A model generated the notes under the pieces. That model saw only the letters and a program-made list of their open reading frames with translations, was not told where the DNA came from and made no database searches. From Propionibacteriaceae bacterium (GTDB taxonomy: Bacteria > Actinomycetota > Actinomycetes > Propionibacteriales > Propionibacteriaceae), in assembly GCA_031267645.1 (NCBI GenBank), contig JAIRYW010000067.1, positions 1 through 51,802 of the forward strand: a stretch of 51,802 nucleotides of DNA, in the 5' to 3' direction. A program made the position numbers and the translations under genes. Within the stretch, counting starts at the first letter, position 1. Every line of letters starts with the position of its first letter. This document shows, piece by piece, positions 27,428-36,318 of this stretch.

Positions 27428-30382
27428 GTGACGACCGTGTGGAGTCGAGCCGACCTGGCCCGTTGGGGTTTCTTGGACCCCCAGCGAGCGCTGCTCGAAG
27501 CCGAGCGGGTGGTGACGGCGGCTCCGGACGGCGCCGCCGCCCTGCTGGCCGGTTGCGCCGCCGCGGCCGACCCCGACCAAGCTCTCAAGACGGTGGCCGA
27601 CTTGGCCCAACTCAGTCCGGTCCGGGCCGGCCGCTTGGCCGACCCTGGGTTGGCCGGCCGCCTGACCGCTCTGGCCGGCGCTTCGGTCGAGCTGGGGCAG
27701 TGGTTGATCCGCCACCCCGAGGCTCTGGAGTCGCTGGTCCTAGAACCCGCCCGGCGGGCCCCCGAACTGATCCGAGCCGACCTGTTGCGAGCGGTCGGAG
27801 CCGATCCGGACCGGGCCCAGCCGGTGGCCGGGCCCGGTCCGGTCGACGACGCCCTCCGGTTGGCCTACCGCAGCCAACTGGTGCGGGTGGCGGCCCGTGA
27901 CCTGACCGACCCGGACCCCGGCCAAGCGTTGCCCGACCTGACCGGCGAGCTGTCCGATCTGGCCGACGCCACCGTCGCGGCCGCCTTGGCCATCGCCCGC
28001 CGCGACCTGCCCGACTGGCCGGATGTCCGCTTGGCCGTCATCGCCTTGGGCAAGGCTGGGGCCCAGGAGCTCAACTACGTCTCCGACGTCGACCTGTGTT
28101 ACCTGGCCGAACCGGCCCTGGACGGCTCGGGCCAGCCGGCTTGCTCGGCCGACCAGGCCGTCGAATTGGCCGGACGGCTGGTGGCCCGTCTGACCCAGGC
28201 TTGCTCGGCCCAGACCGCGGCCGGGTCGATCTGGCCCATCGACGCCAACCTGAGGCCGGAGGGCGCGGCCGGCCCCTTGGTCCGTTCCTTGGCCTCGATG
28301 GAGCGCTACTACACCCGCTGGGCTCACAACTGGGAGTTCCAAGCCATGCTGAAGGCCCGGCCGATGGCGGGCGACCTGGACCTGGGCCAGGCCTTCGTCG
28401 ACCTGTTGGCCCCGCTGGTCTGGCAAGCCGCCCAGCGCGAAGCCTTCGTGCCCCAGGCCCAGGCCATGCGGCAGCGGGTCATCCAGCAGATCCCAGCCAA
28501 GCAGGCCGAACGGGAGATCAAACTCGGGGCCGGAGGCTTGCGCGACACCGAATTCTCCGTTCAATTGCTCCAGCTGGTGCACGGTCGGACCGACCTCAGA
28601 TTGCGCCAGCGGGGCACCTGGCCGGCCCTGGCCGCCTTGGTCGAATTCGGTTACATCGGCCGGGTGGACGGGGCCGGACTGGACCAGGCCTACCGTTTCC
28701 AACGGCTTTTGGAGCACCGCGTCCAACTGCACCAGTTGCGGCGCAGCCACCTCATGCCGACCGACCCGGAGGGCCTCCGCCGGCTGGCCCGCTCGGTCGG
28801 TCTGAACGACCCGGCCCAAGTGGCACGGGCCTGGCGCGACTCCACCCGAGTGGTCCAACGGCTGCACCGCCGGGTCTTCTTCTCCCCCCTGTTGGAAGCG
28901 GTCGCCCGCATCCCGACCGCTCAGGTCCATCTGACCGCCGACGCCGCCCAGGTCAGGCTGGCGGCTCTGGGCTACGGCGACCCGGCCGCCGCCCTGCGCC
29001 ATATCGAAGCCCTCAGCGCCGGTTTGACCCGTCGGGCCGAGATCCAGCGCCAATTGCTGCCCGCCATGCTGGGCTGGTTCGCGGACGGGCCCAACCCCGA
29101 CCTGGGTTTGCTGGCCTTCCGTCAAGTGTCGGACGCCCTCGGCAAGTCGCCCTTCTATCTCCGGGCCCTGCGCGACGAGGGGGCCATGGCCCAGCGTCTG
29201 GCCCGCGTCCTGTCCACCTCGCGTTACGCCAGCAACCTGTTGCTACGCGACCCGGCCAGCGTCGAATTGTTGGCCGAGGACCGGATCGCCCCCAGCAAGG
29301 ACCGGGCCAGCCTGGTGGCCGAGATGACGACGGTGCTGGGGCGGCACGAGGAAGCCGACTCCAGCCAAGCCCTCCGGACGGTGCGGCGCCGGGAGCTGCT
29401 GCGGGTGGCCCTGGCCGACGTCTTGGGCGAGATCGACCTGGACGCCGTCGGCCGCGGACTGTCCGACATCGCCGACGCCTCGGTCGAGGCCGCCTTGGCC
29501 ACCGCCCGCCGCCGTCTGCCCCAGGCGCCCCAGCTGGCCGTCATCGCGCTCGGCCGCTGGGGCGGCGGCGAGATGTCGTACGCCTCCGACGCCGACCTCG
29601 TCTTCGTGGCGCCGGACGCAGTCGACTCCGAAGGCCTGGCCTTGGCCGGCCAAGTCGTCAGCTTGATGCGCGGACTGCTCAAGAATCCCGGGCCGGACCC
29701 CGACCTCGACCTGGACGCCGATCTACGCCCGGAGGGCAAGGACGGCCCGATCGTGCGCAGCCTCAGCTCGTACCAGGCCTACTACGCCCGCTGGGCCCAG
29801 ACCTGGGAGGCCCAAGCCCTGATCCGAGCCCGCTGCGGCGCCGGCCAGGCCGAACTGGGCCAAGCCTTCCTCGAAGCGGTCGACCCTCTACGCCATCCGG
29901 TCGCCGGCCTCAGCCCGACCCAGTTGGTCGAGATCCGCCGCATCAAAGCCCGGATGGAGTCGGAGCGCCTGCCCCGCGGGGTCGACCCGCGGCAACACCT
30001 CAAATTGGGGCCGGGCGGTTTGGCCGACGTCGAGTGGACGGTCCAGCTGATCCAGCTCCAGCACGCCCACCGCTTGGCCGCCCTGCGCACCACCAACACC
30101 CTGGAGGCGCTCCGGGCGGCCGTCCAAGCCGATTTGGTGGCCGCCGACGACGCCCTCGCCCTGAGCGAGGCCTGGAGCTGGGCCAGCCGCGTCCGTAACG
30201 CCATCATGTTGCTACGGGGCAAGGCCTCCGACGTCATCCCCAACGACGCCGGCCAAGCCGGCCAGGTGGGACAGATGCTGGGCTTCGAGCGCGGCGGCGC
30301 CTCGCACCTGAGCGAGGCCTGGACCAAGCTGGCCCGCCGGGCCCGCCGCGTGGTGGACCGGCTCTTCTGGGACCTCGACTGA
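27428..30382 (+). CDS. glnE: Bifunctional glutamine synthetase adenylyltransferase/deadenylase
   Basis: 984-residue GlnE, normal family length. It attaches AMP to, and removes it from, the regulatory tyrosine of glutamine synthetase in response to nitrogen. Two nucleotidyltransferase domains are intact: the deadenylylase motif GKAGAQELNYVSDVDL near residue 220 and the adenylylase motif GRWGGGEMSYASDADLVFV near residue 720. Each is followed by its DANLRPEG or DADLRPEGKDGPIVRS motif. It lies between glnA2 and glnA, the only evident target in the window being glnA, which retains the tyrosine. The GTG start follows a -10 box by 6 nt. Confidence 0.95.
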   Translation: MTTVWSRADLARWGFLDPQRALLEAERVVTAAPDGAAALLAGCAAAADPDQALKTVADLAQLSPVRAGRLADPGLAGRLTALAGASVELGQWLIRHPEALESLVLEPARRAPELIRADLLRAVGADPDRAQPVAGPGPVDDALRLAYRSQLVRVAARDLTDPDPGQALPDLTGELSDLADATVAAALAIARRDLPDWPDVRLAVIALGKAGAQELNYVSDVDLCYLAEPALDGSGQPACSADQAVELAGRLVARLTQACSAQTAAGSIWPIDANLRPEGAAGPLVRSLASMERYYTRWAHNWEFQAMLKARPMAGDLDLGQAFVDLLAPLVWQAAQREAFVPQAQAMRQRVIQQIPAKQAEREIKLGAGGLRDTEFSVQLLQLVHGRTDLRLRQRGTWPALAALVEFGYIGRVDGAGLDQAYRFQRLLEHRVQLHQLRRSHLMPTDPEGLRRLARSVGLNDPAQVARAWRDSTRVVQRLHRRVFFSPLLEAVARIPTAQVHLTADAAQVRLAALGYGDPAAALRHIEALSAGLTRRAEIQRQLLPAMLGWFADGPNPDLGLLAFRQVSDALGKSPFYLRALRDEGAMAQRLARVLSTSRYASNLLLRDPASVELLAEDRIAPSKDRASLVAEMTTVLGRHEEADSSQALRTVRRRELLRVALADVLGEIDLDAVGRGLSDIADASVEAALATARRRLPQAPQLAVIALGRWGGGEMSYASDADLVFVAPDAVDSEGLALAGQVVSLMRGLLKNPGPDPDLDLDADLRPEGKDGPIVRSLSSYQAYYARWAQTWEAQALIRARCGAGQAELGQAFLEAVDPLRHPVAGLSPTQLVEIRRIKARMESERLPRGVDPRQHLKLGPGGLADVEWTVQLIQLQHAHRLAALRTTNTLEALRAAVQADLVAADDALALSEAWSWASRVRNAIMLLRGKASDVIPNDAGQAGQVGQMLGFERGGASHLSEAWTKLARRARRVVDRLFWDLD

Positions 30383-30513
30383 GCCAGGCCAGCGCAGTAG
30401 ACTCCCCGCCAGGCCTCCCCTGAGCGGTGGGGCGGCCGCAGTATCGCCCGCGAACGCTGGCTCGGCCCCGGATCGGACCGCCGGTCGGGTCTGGCTCGAC
30501 GATTGGAACCGCT

Positions 30514-31272
30514 ATGTCCCGACCCACCGGCGACCCGGGCGTCATCGCCCTCTTCGGCGCCACCTCCGGCATCGGCCTGGCCATCGTGGCTGAATACTTG
30601 GCCCGGACGCCGGCCCGCGTCATCCTGGTCGGACGGGACCAGCCCAGCCGGGCCGAGGCGGCCCAAGATCTGTCCCGGCGCGGCGCCCGGGAGGTCACGA
30701 CGGTCGACTTCGACGCCCTCGACTTCGACGCCCACCCGGCTGTCCTGGAGCGAGTCTTCGCCGACGGCGAGGTCGACCTGGCCATCATCGCCTTCGGCCA
30801 GTTGGGCGACGTCGACCGGCTCTGGCGCGACCAGCCCCGTCTGGTCGACTTCATCGGCGTCAATCTGACCGGGGCCGCCAGCGTCGGGGCTTTGCTGGTG
30901 GACCGTCTGTTGCCCCAAGGCCACGGCCAGCTGATCGTCTTGGCCTCGGTGGCCGGCGAGGTGGTGCGTCCGTCCAACTTCGTCTACGGCTCCACCAAAG
31001 CCGGCCTGGACGCCTTCTTCAAACACCTCGGCACCGTTTTGAAGCCGACCGGACTGACCATCACGGTGGCCCGCCCCGGCCGGGTCAAAACCAAGATGAT
31101 CGCCCCGCTGGCCCCAGCCCCCCTCACCATCACGCCGGCTCGGGCGGCCGCCGACATCGTGGCAGCGGCCCGGGCCGGCCGGCCGGTGGTCTGGACCCCG
31201 GGCGCCTTCCGTTGGATCATGCTGGTCCTCAAGCACCTGCCCTGGTCGATCCAACGCCGCCTGCCCTTCTGA
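30514..31272 (+). CDS. SDR oxidoreductase, DprE2-like
   Basis: 252-residue SDR. The N-terminal motif FGATSGIGLAIVAEYLAR, IIAFGQLGD in place of NNAG, Ser in VLASVAGEVVRPSNF, and Tyr-x3-Lys in VYGSTKAGLDAFFKHL match decaprenylphosphoryl-2-keto-ribose reductase (DprE2), which makes the arabinose donor for cell-wall polymers. The partner oxidase DprE1 is not in the window, so the assignment is tentative; a general SDR is the alternative. I chose the ATG at 30514 because the longer frame starts with unrelated sequence. A TAGACT -10 box at 30398 suggests a leader of about 105 nt. Confidence 0.68.
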   Translation: MSRPTGDPGVIALFGATSGIGLAIVAEYLARTPARVILVGRDQPSRAEAAQDLSRRGAREVTTVDFDALDFDAHPAVLERVFADGEVDLAIIAFGQLGDVDRLWRDQPRLVDFIGVNLTGAASVGALLVDRLLPQGHGQLIVLASVAGEVVRPSNFVYGSTKAGLDAFFKHLGTVLKPTGLTITVARPGRVKTKMIAPLAPAPLTITPARAAADIVAAARAGRPVVWTPGAFRWIMLVLKHLPWSIQRRLPF

Positions 31273-31368
31273 GCTGGGCCACGACGACGGCGCCGCCAGA
31301 GCGGGGACAGCCCCGCCCCGACCGCTGGGGCCCGAGCCCAAGGCGCCCGGCCGTGGGGCCGGGGCCGG

Positions 31369-31719
31369 TCATGACAGTTCGGCCAGCCAATCCCAGCGGG
31401 CCTTGGCCAAGACCACCTTGCCGTCGGCCAAGGGGCAGCCCTCGGCCGCCAACCGGGCCAAGGCCAGGTCACGGTGGCCGGGGGCGACCCGACCGGCGGC
31501 GTTGACCACCCGCCACCAGGGCCCGTCGCCGCCGTGGCGGGCCATCACCTGGCCGACCCGGCGCGCCGACCCCGGGCCGGGCCGACCCAGGGCGGCGGCG
31601 ACGTCGCCGTAAGTGGCGACCCGGCCGGGCGGGATGGCCTCGACCTGGTCGAGCACGGCCCAGACCCAGTCCGACCACGGCTCAGGGGTTAAGGCCGGAT
31701 CCGATGGCGCGCTTCCCAT
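31369..31719 (-). CDS. MGMT-fold alkyltransferase-like (ATL) protein
   Basis: 116-residue protein with the DNA-binding domain of O6-alkylguanine-DNA alkyltransferase (IPPGRVATYGDVAAALGRPGSARRVGQVM). The active-site PCHR is replaced: the region reads GPWWRVVNAAGR. It therefore cannot accept an alkyl group and is an ATL, which binds alkylated bases and hands them to nucleotide excision repair. The start ATG at 31719 gives the usual ATL length; further upstream the frame is Arg/Pro-rich and non-homologous. Confidence 0.8.
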   Translation of the reverse strand: MGSAPSDPALTPEPWSDWVWAVLDQVEAIPPGRVATYGDVAAALGRPGPGSARRVGQVMARHGGDGPWWRVVNAAGRVAPGHRDLALARLAAEGCPLADGKVVLAKARWDWLAELS

Positions 31720-31807
31720 GCCCCTCACCGTACGCCGCCGGCGCGGACCCCTAGGCGTCCCGGTGGACGCGAACCGCCGGCGCGGCGCCCGAACCGGGCC
31801 CGGACAC

Positions 31808-31837
31808 GACGGTGGCCGCCCACAGGCGGCCACCGTC
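31808..31837 (-). terminator. Terminator after glnA
   Basis: A 13-bp perfect stem, GACGGTGGCCGCC with GGCGGCCACCGTC, encloses loop CACA, 24 nt beyond the glnA stop on the minus strand. There is no U-tract, consistent with the other hairpins here. Confidence 0.65.
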
Positions 31838-31860
31838 TAGGAGAGGTTCCACACGTCCGC

Positions 31861-33291
31861 TCAGATGTCGTAATACATTTCGAACTCGTGCGGGTGGGGA
31901 CGCTGCCGGATGGCGTTGATGTCGGCCCGCTTCATGTCGATCCAGGTCTCGATCAGATCCGAGGTGAAGACGTCGCCGGCCAGCAGGTAGTCGTGGTCCC
32001 CTTCCAGGGCGTCCAACACGGCGTCCAGCGAGCCGGGCACCTGGGACACCTGGGAGTGTTCCTCCGGCGGCAACTCGTAGAGGTCCTTGTCGATCGGGGT
32101 GGGCGGCTCGATCTTGTTCTGGATGCCGTCCAAGCCGGCCAGCAGACAGGCCGCGAAGGCCAGGTAAGGGTTGCTGGAAGGATCGGGGCAGCGGAACTCC
32201 AAACGCTTGGCCTTGGGATCGGAACCGGTGATGGGGATGCGGATGCAAGCCGAGCGGTTGCGCGAGCTGTAGACCAGGTTGACCGGGGCCTCGAAGCCGG
32301 GCACCAGTCGGTGGAACGAGTTGGTGGTCGGGTTGGTGAAGGCCAACAATGAGCCGGCGTGGTGGAGCAGGCCGCCGATGTAGTGCCGCGCCATATCGGA
32401 CAGGCCGGCGTAACCGGCTTCGTCGTAGAACAGCGGCACGCCCTCGGACCAGAGGGACTGGTGGATGTGCATGCCGGAGCCGTTGTCGCCGAAGATGGGC
32501 TTGGGCATGAAGGTGACGGTCTTGCCGGCCTCCCAAGCCGTGTTCTTGATCACGTACTTGAACTTCTGGACCTCGTCGGCGGCCGCCAACATGGTGTTGA
32601 AGCGATAGTTGATCTCAGCCTGGCCCGAGGTGCCGACCTCGTGGTGGGACCGTTCGACCTCCAGGCCGACGGCGGTCAGATTGGCCACCATCGAGTCGCG
32701 CAGGTCGCAGAAATGGTCGACCGGGGAGACCGGGAAGTACCCACCCTTGTAACGGATCTTGTAACCCCGGTTGGGGCGGCCGTCCCCGTCGGCCTCGACG
32801 CCGGTGTTCCAAGCCGCTTCCTCGGAGTCGATGAAGTAATACCCAGCCGCCTGCTTGGTCTCGAAACGGACCGAGTCGAAGACGTAGAACTCGGCCTCGG
32901 GGGCGAAGAAAGCGGTGTCGCCGACGCCGCTGGAGACCAGGTAGGCCTCCGCCTTACGGGCGATGTTGCGGGGATCGCGGCTGTAAGGGGCCTTGGTCAG
33001 CGGGTCGTGCACGAAGAAATTGACGACCAGCGTCTTGGCCTTGCGGAAGGGGTCGATGAAAGCGGTCGCGGGGTCGGGCAGCAAGGCCATGTCGGATTCG
33101 TGGATCTGCTGGAAGCCGCGGATCGAGGAGCCGTCGAAAGCCAGCCCCTCGGTGAAGACCTCGGGGCCGAAGGCCTTGATCGGGACGTTGAAATGCTGCA
33201 TCACGCCCGGCAAGTCGCAAAAGCGGACGTCGACGAATTCGACCCCATTGGTCGAGGCGTAGGCCAGAAGGTCGTCGGCACCTTGGAACAT
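31861..33291 (-). CDS. glnA: Glutamine synthetase type I (adenylylatable)
   Basis: 476-residue GlnA making glutamine from glutamate, ammonia and ATP; it should act as a dodecamer. Motifs are [59 protein letters not shown] and NRSACIRIP. The adenylylation tyrosine is present in [10 protein letters not shown] (Tyr405), the target of GlnE encoded 1.5 kb away. The ATG at 33291 is preceded by GGAGGAAAT, which decides the start over the longer frame. A GlnR-like box lies about 90 nt upstream, and a terminator follows. Confidence 0.96.
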   Translation of the reverse strand: MFQGADDLLAYASTNGVEFVDVRFCDLPGVMQHFNVPIKAFGPEVFTEGLAFDGSSIRGFQQIHESDMALLPDPATAFIDPFRKAKTLVVNFFVHDPLTKAPYSRDPRNIARKAEAYLVSSGVGDTAFFAPEAEFYVFDSVRFETKQAAGYYFIDSEEAAWNTGVEADGDGRPNRGYKIRYKGGYFPVSPVDHFCDLRDSMVANLTAVGLEVERSHHEVGTSGQAEINYRFNTMLAAADEVQKFKYVIKNTAWEAGKTVTFMPKPIFGDNGSGMHIHQSLWSEGVPLFYDEAGYAGLSDMARHYIGGLLHHAGSLLAFTNPTTNSFHRLVPGFEAPVNLVYSSRNRSACIRIPITGSDPKAKRLEFRCPDPSSNPYLAFAACLLAGLDGIQNKIEPPTPIDKDLYELPPEEHSQVSQVPGSLDAVLDALEGDHDYLLAGDVFTSDLIETWIDMKRADINAIRQRPHPHEFEMYYDI

Positions 33292-33377
33292 ATTTCCTCC
33301 GAATCGGTCTGTCAGCGGTGGATCCACCGGCTCCGGCCGAGGCTATGACGGAGTGGTTGCCAGTCAGTTGCGCCGGT

Positions 33378-33393
33378 GTTTCGGACGTGTAAC
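33378..33393 (-). promoter_or_regulatory. Candidate GlnR box upstream of glnA
   Basis: On the minus strand GTTAC-N6-GAAAC is a perfect match to the GlnR half-box pattern (plus strand GTTTC-N6-GTAAC). A further GTTGC (33367-33371) stands six bases further along, matching three of five positions. It is 87-102 nt upstream of the glnA start and about 41-56 nt upstream of the transcription start implied by a weak -10 (CATAGC) near 33345, a usual activator position. Confidence 0.6.
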
Positions 33394-33532
33394 GCGCCTG
33401 ATCCGACTGGCTGTTTCCACCGGCTCGGCCGGCCGGTCGGACTTCGGGCCTGCCGTAACCTGGGGGCATGACTTCAGCCGCGCCCGACCCAGACCGTCCA
33501 CCGGCCCGCCTCCGGACCGCCCCGGACCGTCC

Positions 33533-35320
33533 ATGAGCCATCTGTTGGGGGCCGAGTCCCTGCGTCTGGAGTACCCCACCCGGGTGGTCTTCGAATCCGT
33601 CAGCCTGGGGGTCAACCAGGGCGACCGGATCGGCCTGGTGGGCCGTAACGGCGAAGGCAAATCTTCTTTGCTTGGGTTGCTATACGGCCAGATCGAGCCC
33701 GACGCGGGCCGGGTGACGCGCCGGGGCGACCTGCGCATGGGTCTGTTGGCTCAGACCGACCAGCTGGATCCGGCGGCTGGCGTGGGATGGTCCATCGTGG
33801 CCGACCGGCCCCACCACGAGTGGGCCGGCGACCCCAAGATCCGCGACGTCATCGCCGGGCTGGTCCCCGACCTGGACTGGGACCAGCCGGTCGGCCAGCT
33901 CAGCGGCGGCCAGCGCCACCGGGTGGCCTTGGCCAGCCTGCTGGTCGGCCAGTGGGACGTCATCGCCTTGGACGAGCCGACCAACCATCTGGACATCCAG
34001 GGCATCACCTGGCTGGCCGGCCACCTGCGCGCCCGCTGGCCCAAGAACAGCGGCGGACTGCTGGTCGTGACCCACGACCGTTGGTTCTTGGACGAGGTCG
34101 CCACCGCCACCTGGGAGGTCCACGACCGAGTGGTGGAGCCCTTCGAGGGCGGCTACGCCGCTTACGTCCTGCAGCGGGTCGAACGCGATCGGCAGGCGGC
34201 CGCCATCGAGGCCAAACGCCAGAACCTGATGCGCAAGGAGTTGGCCTGGTTGCGCCGGGGCCCGCCGGCCCGCACCTCCAAGCCGAAGTTCCGCATCGAG
34301 GCGGCCAACCAATTGATCGAGGACGTGCCGCCGCTGCGCGACCGGATCAAGCTGAACCGGCTGGCGGTGGCGCGTCTGGGCAAGGACGTGGTCGATCTGC
34401 TCGACGCCGGCGTGTCCTTCGACGGCCGCGAGGTGCTGCGCGACGTGGAGTGGCGCCTCGCCCCCGGCGAGCGCAGCGCGGTCCTGGGCGCCAACGGGGT
34501 CGGCAAGTCCACCCTCCTCGGTCTCATCGCCGGCACGGTCGAGCCCACGGCCGGGCGGGTCAAGCGCGGCAAAACCGTCAAGCTCGGCTTGCTCGACCAA
34601 CAGTTCCGTGAGCTGGAGGACATCGCCGACGACCTAGTGCGCGAGGTGCTCGCCCGCACCAAGACGAGCTACGTCGTCGACGGCAAAGAGCTCACTCCAG
34701 CCCAGCTCCTCGAACGCCTGGGCTTCGCCCGCGAACACCTGTCCGCCCGGGTCGGCGAACTCTCGGGGGGGCAGAAACGTCGCCTCCAACTGCTCCTCGT
34801 GCTGCTCTCGGAACCTAACTTGATGATGCTGGACGAGCCCTCGAACGACGTCGACACCGACATGTTGGCGGCCATGGAGGATCTGTTCGACTCCTGGCCC
34901 GGAACGCTCATCGTCGTCTCCCACGACCGCTACCTGGTGGAACGGATCACGGACCAGCAGTACGCCATCGTCGACGGCCGCCTGCGCCATCTGCCGGGTG
35001 GAATGGACGAATACCTGCGACTGTGCCAGACGGCGACCGCGCCGCCGGCGGTCGTCGGTCCGCCGACCGTTCCGCCTCCGAACGCTGCCCGCCGGGCCGC
35101 CGGGGCCGTGGAGCGGACGGCGCGGAAGGAGCTCAGCGCGACCGAACGCAAGCTGGAACGCCTGTCCGAACGGATGGCGCAGCTCCAGGCCCGCATGGCG
35201 GCCCATGACCAAAGCGACTACGAGGGCGTCGGGCGGCTGAACGACGAGCTGCGTCAGGCCGAGGCGGAGGCGACGGCGCTGGAGGAGCGCTGGTTCGAGC
35301 TGTCCGAGTTAGTCGGCTGA
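33533..35320 (+). CDS. ABC-F family ATPase
   Basis: 595-residue soluble protein with two ABC domains and no membrane segments, as in ABC-F translation factors (EttA, Uup and antibiotic-resistance types). Domain 1 has Walker A GRNGEGKSS, signature LSGGQRHR and DEPTNHLD. The inter-domain linker (residues about 210-280) is rich in Arg/Lys. Domain 2 has GANGVGKST, LSGGQKRR and DEPSNDVD, the last slightly diverged. A C-terminal coiled coil (about 530-590, ERKLERLSERMAQLQARM) follows. The ATG is the first in frame with similarity, and no strong ribosome-binding site is seen. A strong hairpin follows. Confidence 0.88.
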   Translation: MSHLLGAESLRLEYPTRVVFESVSLGVNQGDRIGLVGRNGEGKSSLLGLLYGQIEPDAGRVTRRGDLRMGLLAQTDQLDPAAGVGWSIVADRPHHEWAGDPKIRDVIAGLVPDLDWDQPVGQLSGGQRHRVALASLLVGQWDVIALDEPTNHLDIQGITWLAGHLRARWPKNSGGLLVVTHDRWFLDEVATATWEVHDRVVEPFEGGYAAYVLQRVERDRQAAAIEAKRQNLMRKELAWLRRGPPARTSKPKFRIEAANQLIEDVPPLRDRIKLNRLAVARLGKDVVDLLDAGVSFDGREVLRDVEWRLAPGERSAVLGANGVGKSTLLGLIAGTVEPTAGRVKRGKTVKLGLLDQQFRELEDIADDLVREVLARTKTSYVVDGKELTPAQLLERLGFAREHLSARVGELSGGQKRRLQLLLVLLSEPNLMMLDEPSNDVDTDMLAAMEDLFDSWPGTLIVVSHDRYLVERITDQQYAIVDGRLRHLPGGMDEYLRLCQTATAPPAVVGPPTVPPPNAARRAAGAVERTARKELSATERKLERLSERMAQLQARMAAHDQSDYEGVGRLNDELRQAEAEATALEERWFELSELVG

Positions 35321-35338
35321 AACGGACCCGGGGGAGAG

Positions 35339-35367
35339 ACTGCCGTTCGCTGGGCGCGAACGGCAGT
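35339..35367 (+). terminator. Hairpin terminator after ABC-F gene
   Basis: A 12-bp perfect stem, ACTGCCGTTCGC with GCGAACGGCAGT, encloses the loop TGGGC, starting 19 nt after the ABC-F stop. No T-run follows. Confidence 0.65.
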
Positions 35368-35401
35368 GCGAGCTCCACTCTCGTTCCGACAGACTGCTGG
35401 C

Positions 35402-36088
35402 ATGGCCGAGACGACCCGCTACCAGGTGAACGGAATATTTCTCGCTGTGTCGTCCAGTCGACCCGCCCGACCGCTCCATCCGCCCGTCGTGCTGCTGGCC
35501 GGAACCGGCAACGGCGCCGCCGACTGGGACAGCGTCGCCGCCGACCTGAGCCGCGACCGAGCGGTCCACGCGGTCGACCTGCGCGGCCACGGACACAGCG
35601 AATGGACCGGAACCTACTCGATCGATTCGATGGCCACAGATTTCGCGGCCGTGCTGCCTGAGATCGGCTCGGAAGTCGACGTCATCGGCCACTCGCTGGG
35701 CGGTCTGGTCGCCTGCCGCGCGTTCGCGGCCGACCCCGGCGGCCTGCGCCGGCTGGTTTTAGAAGATGTCGGAATGCCGTACCCCCGCGCCCCGGAGACC
35801 CCGGCCCGACCCGACGGCGACCTGGACTTCGACTGGGCGGTGGTCGAACAGATCCGACCGGAAATCGACCGCCCGGCTGCGCACTGGCCAGCCACGCTGG
35901 CCCGGATCATCGCCCCGACGCTGGTCATCGGTGGTGGTCCGGACAGTTTCGTGCCCCAGACCAAGGTGCTCGAGCTGGTCGCCCGCCTGTCGCAGGGACG
36001 ACACCTGACCATCGCCGCCGGGCACAACATCCATTCCACTAAGCCGCCTGAGTTCATACAGGCGGTCCGCGGCTTCCTCGACGCCTGA
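35402..36088 (+). CDS. Alpha/beta hydrolase
   Basis: 228-residue alpha/beta-fold hydrolase. Strands and motifs are PPVVLLAGTGNGAADWDSVA, HAVDLRGHGHSEW, the nucleophile elbow VIGHSLGGLVAC (Ser near residue 99), an acidic residue in GGGPDSFVP and the catalytic His in AGHNIHSTKP. The lid is short. The substrate is unknown; carboxylesters are typical. The ATG at 35402 gives a normal N-terminus. It is separated from the ABC-F gene by a terminator, so it is probably its own transcript. Confidence 0.82.
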   Translation: MAETTRYQVNGIFLAVSSSRPARPLHPPVVLLAGTGNGAADWDSVAADLSRDRAVHAVDLRGHGHSEWTGTYSIDSMATDFAAVLPEIGSEVDVIGHSLGGLVACRAFAADPGGLRRLVLEDVGMPYPRAPETPARPDGDLDFDWAVVEQIRPEIDRPAAHWPATLARIIAPTLVIGGGPDSFVPQTKVLELVARLSQGRHLTIAAGHNIHSTKPPEFIQAVRGFLDA

Positions 36089-36103
36089 GGCCATGTCCGC
36101 CGG

Positions 36104-36125
36104 CCCGCCGGCGGCGGCCGGCGGG
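36104..36125 (+). terminator. Possible terminator after alpha/beta hydrolase
   Basis: An 8-bp GC stem, CCCGCCGG with CCGGCGGG, encloses loop CGGCGG, 15 nt after the hydrolase stop. It lacks a U-tract. Confidence 0.35.
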
Positions 36126-36318
36126 CGCGCCTGGGCTTTCGGTCCGGCCCTGGTCTGAGGCGGCTGGGTTGAAGCCGGTTCACCGCTCGGACAGAGCCTG
36201 GTTTCGACGCCGGCCTGGGATAACCTTGCCCGCCATCGGCACGGTTTGATTTCGACCCGGCCGCCGACCGCCCAGACAGTGGTCTGGGACCACCCGCTCG
36301 TATGAGATGGAGAGATCC

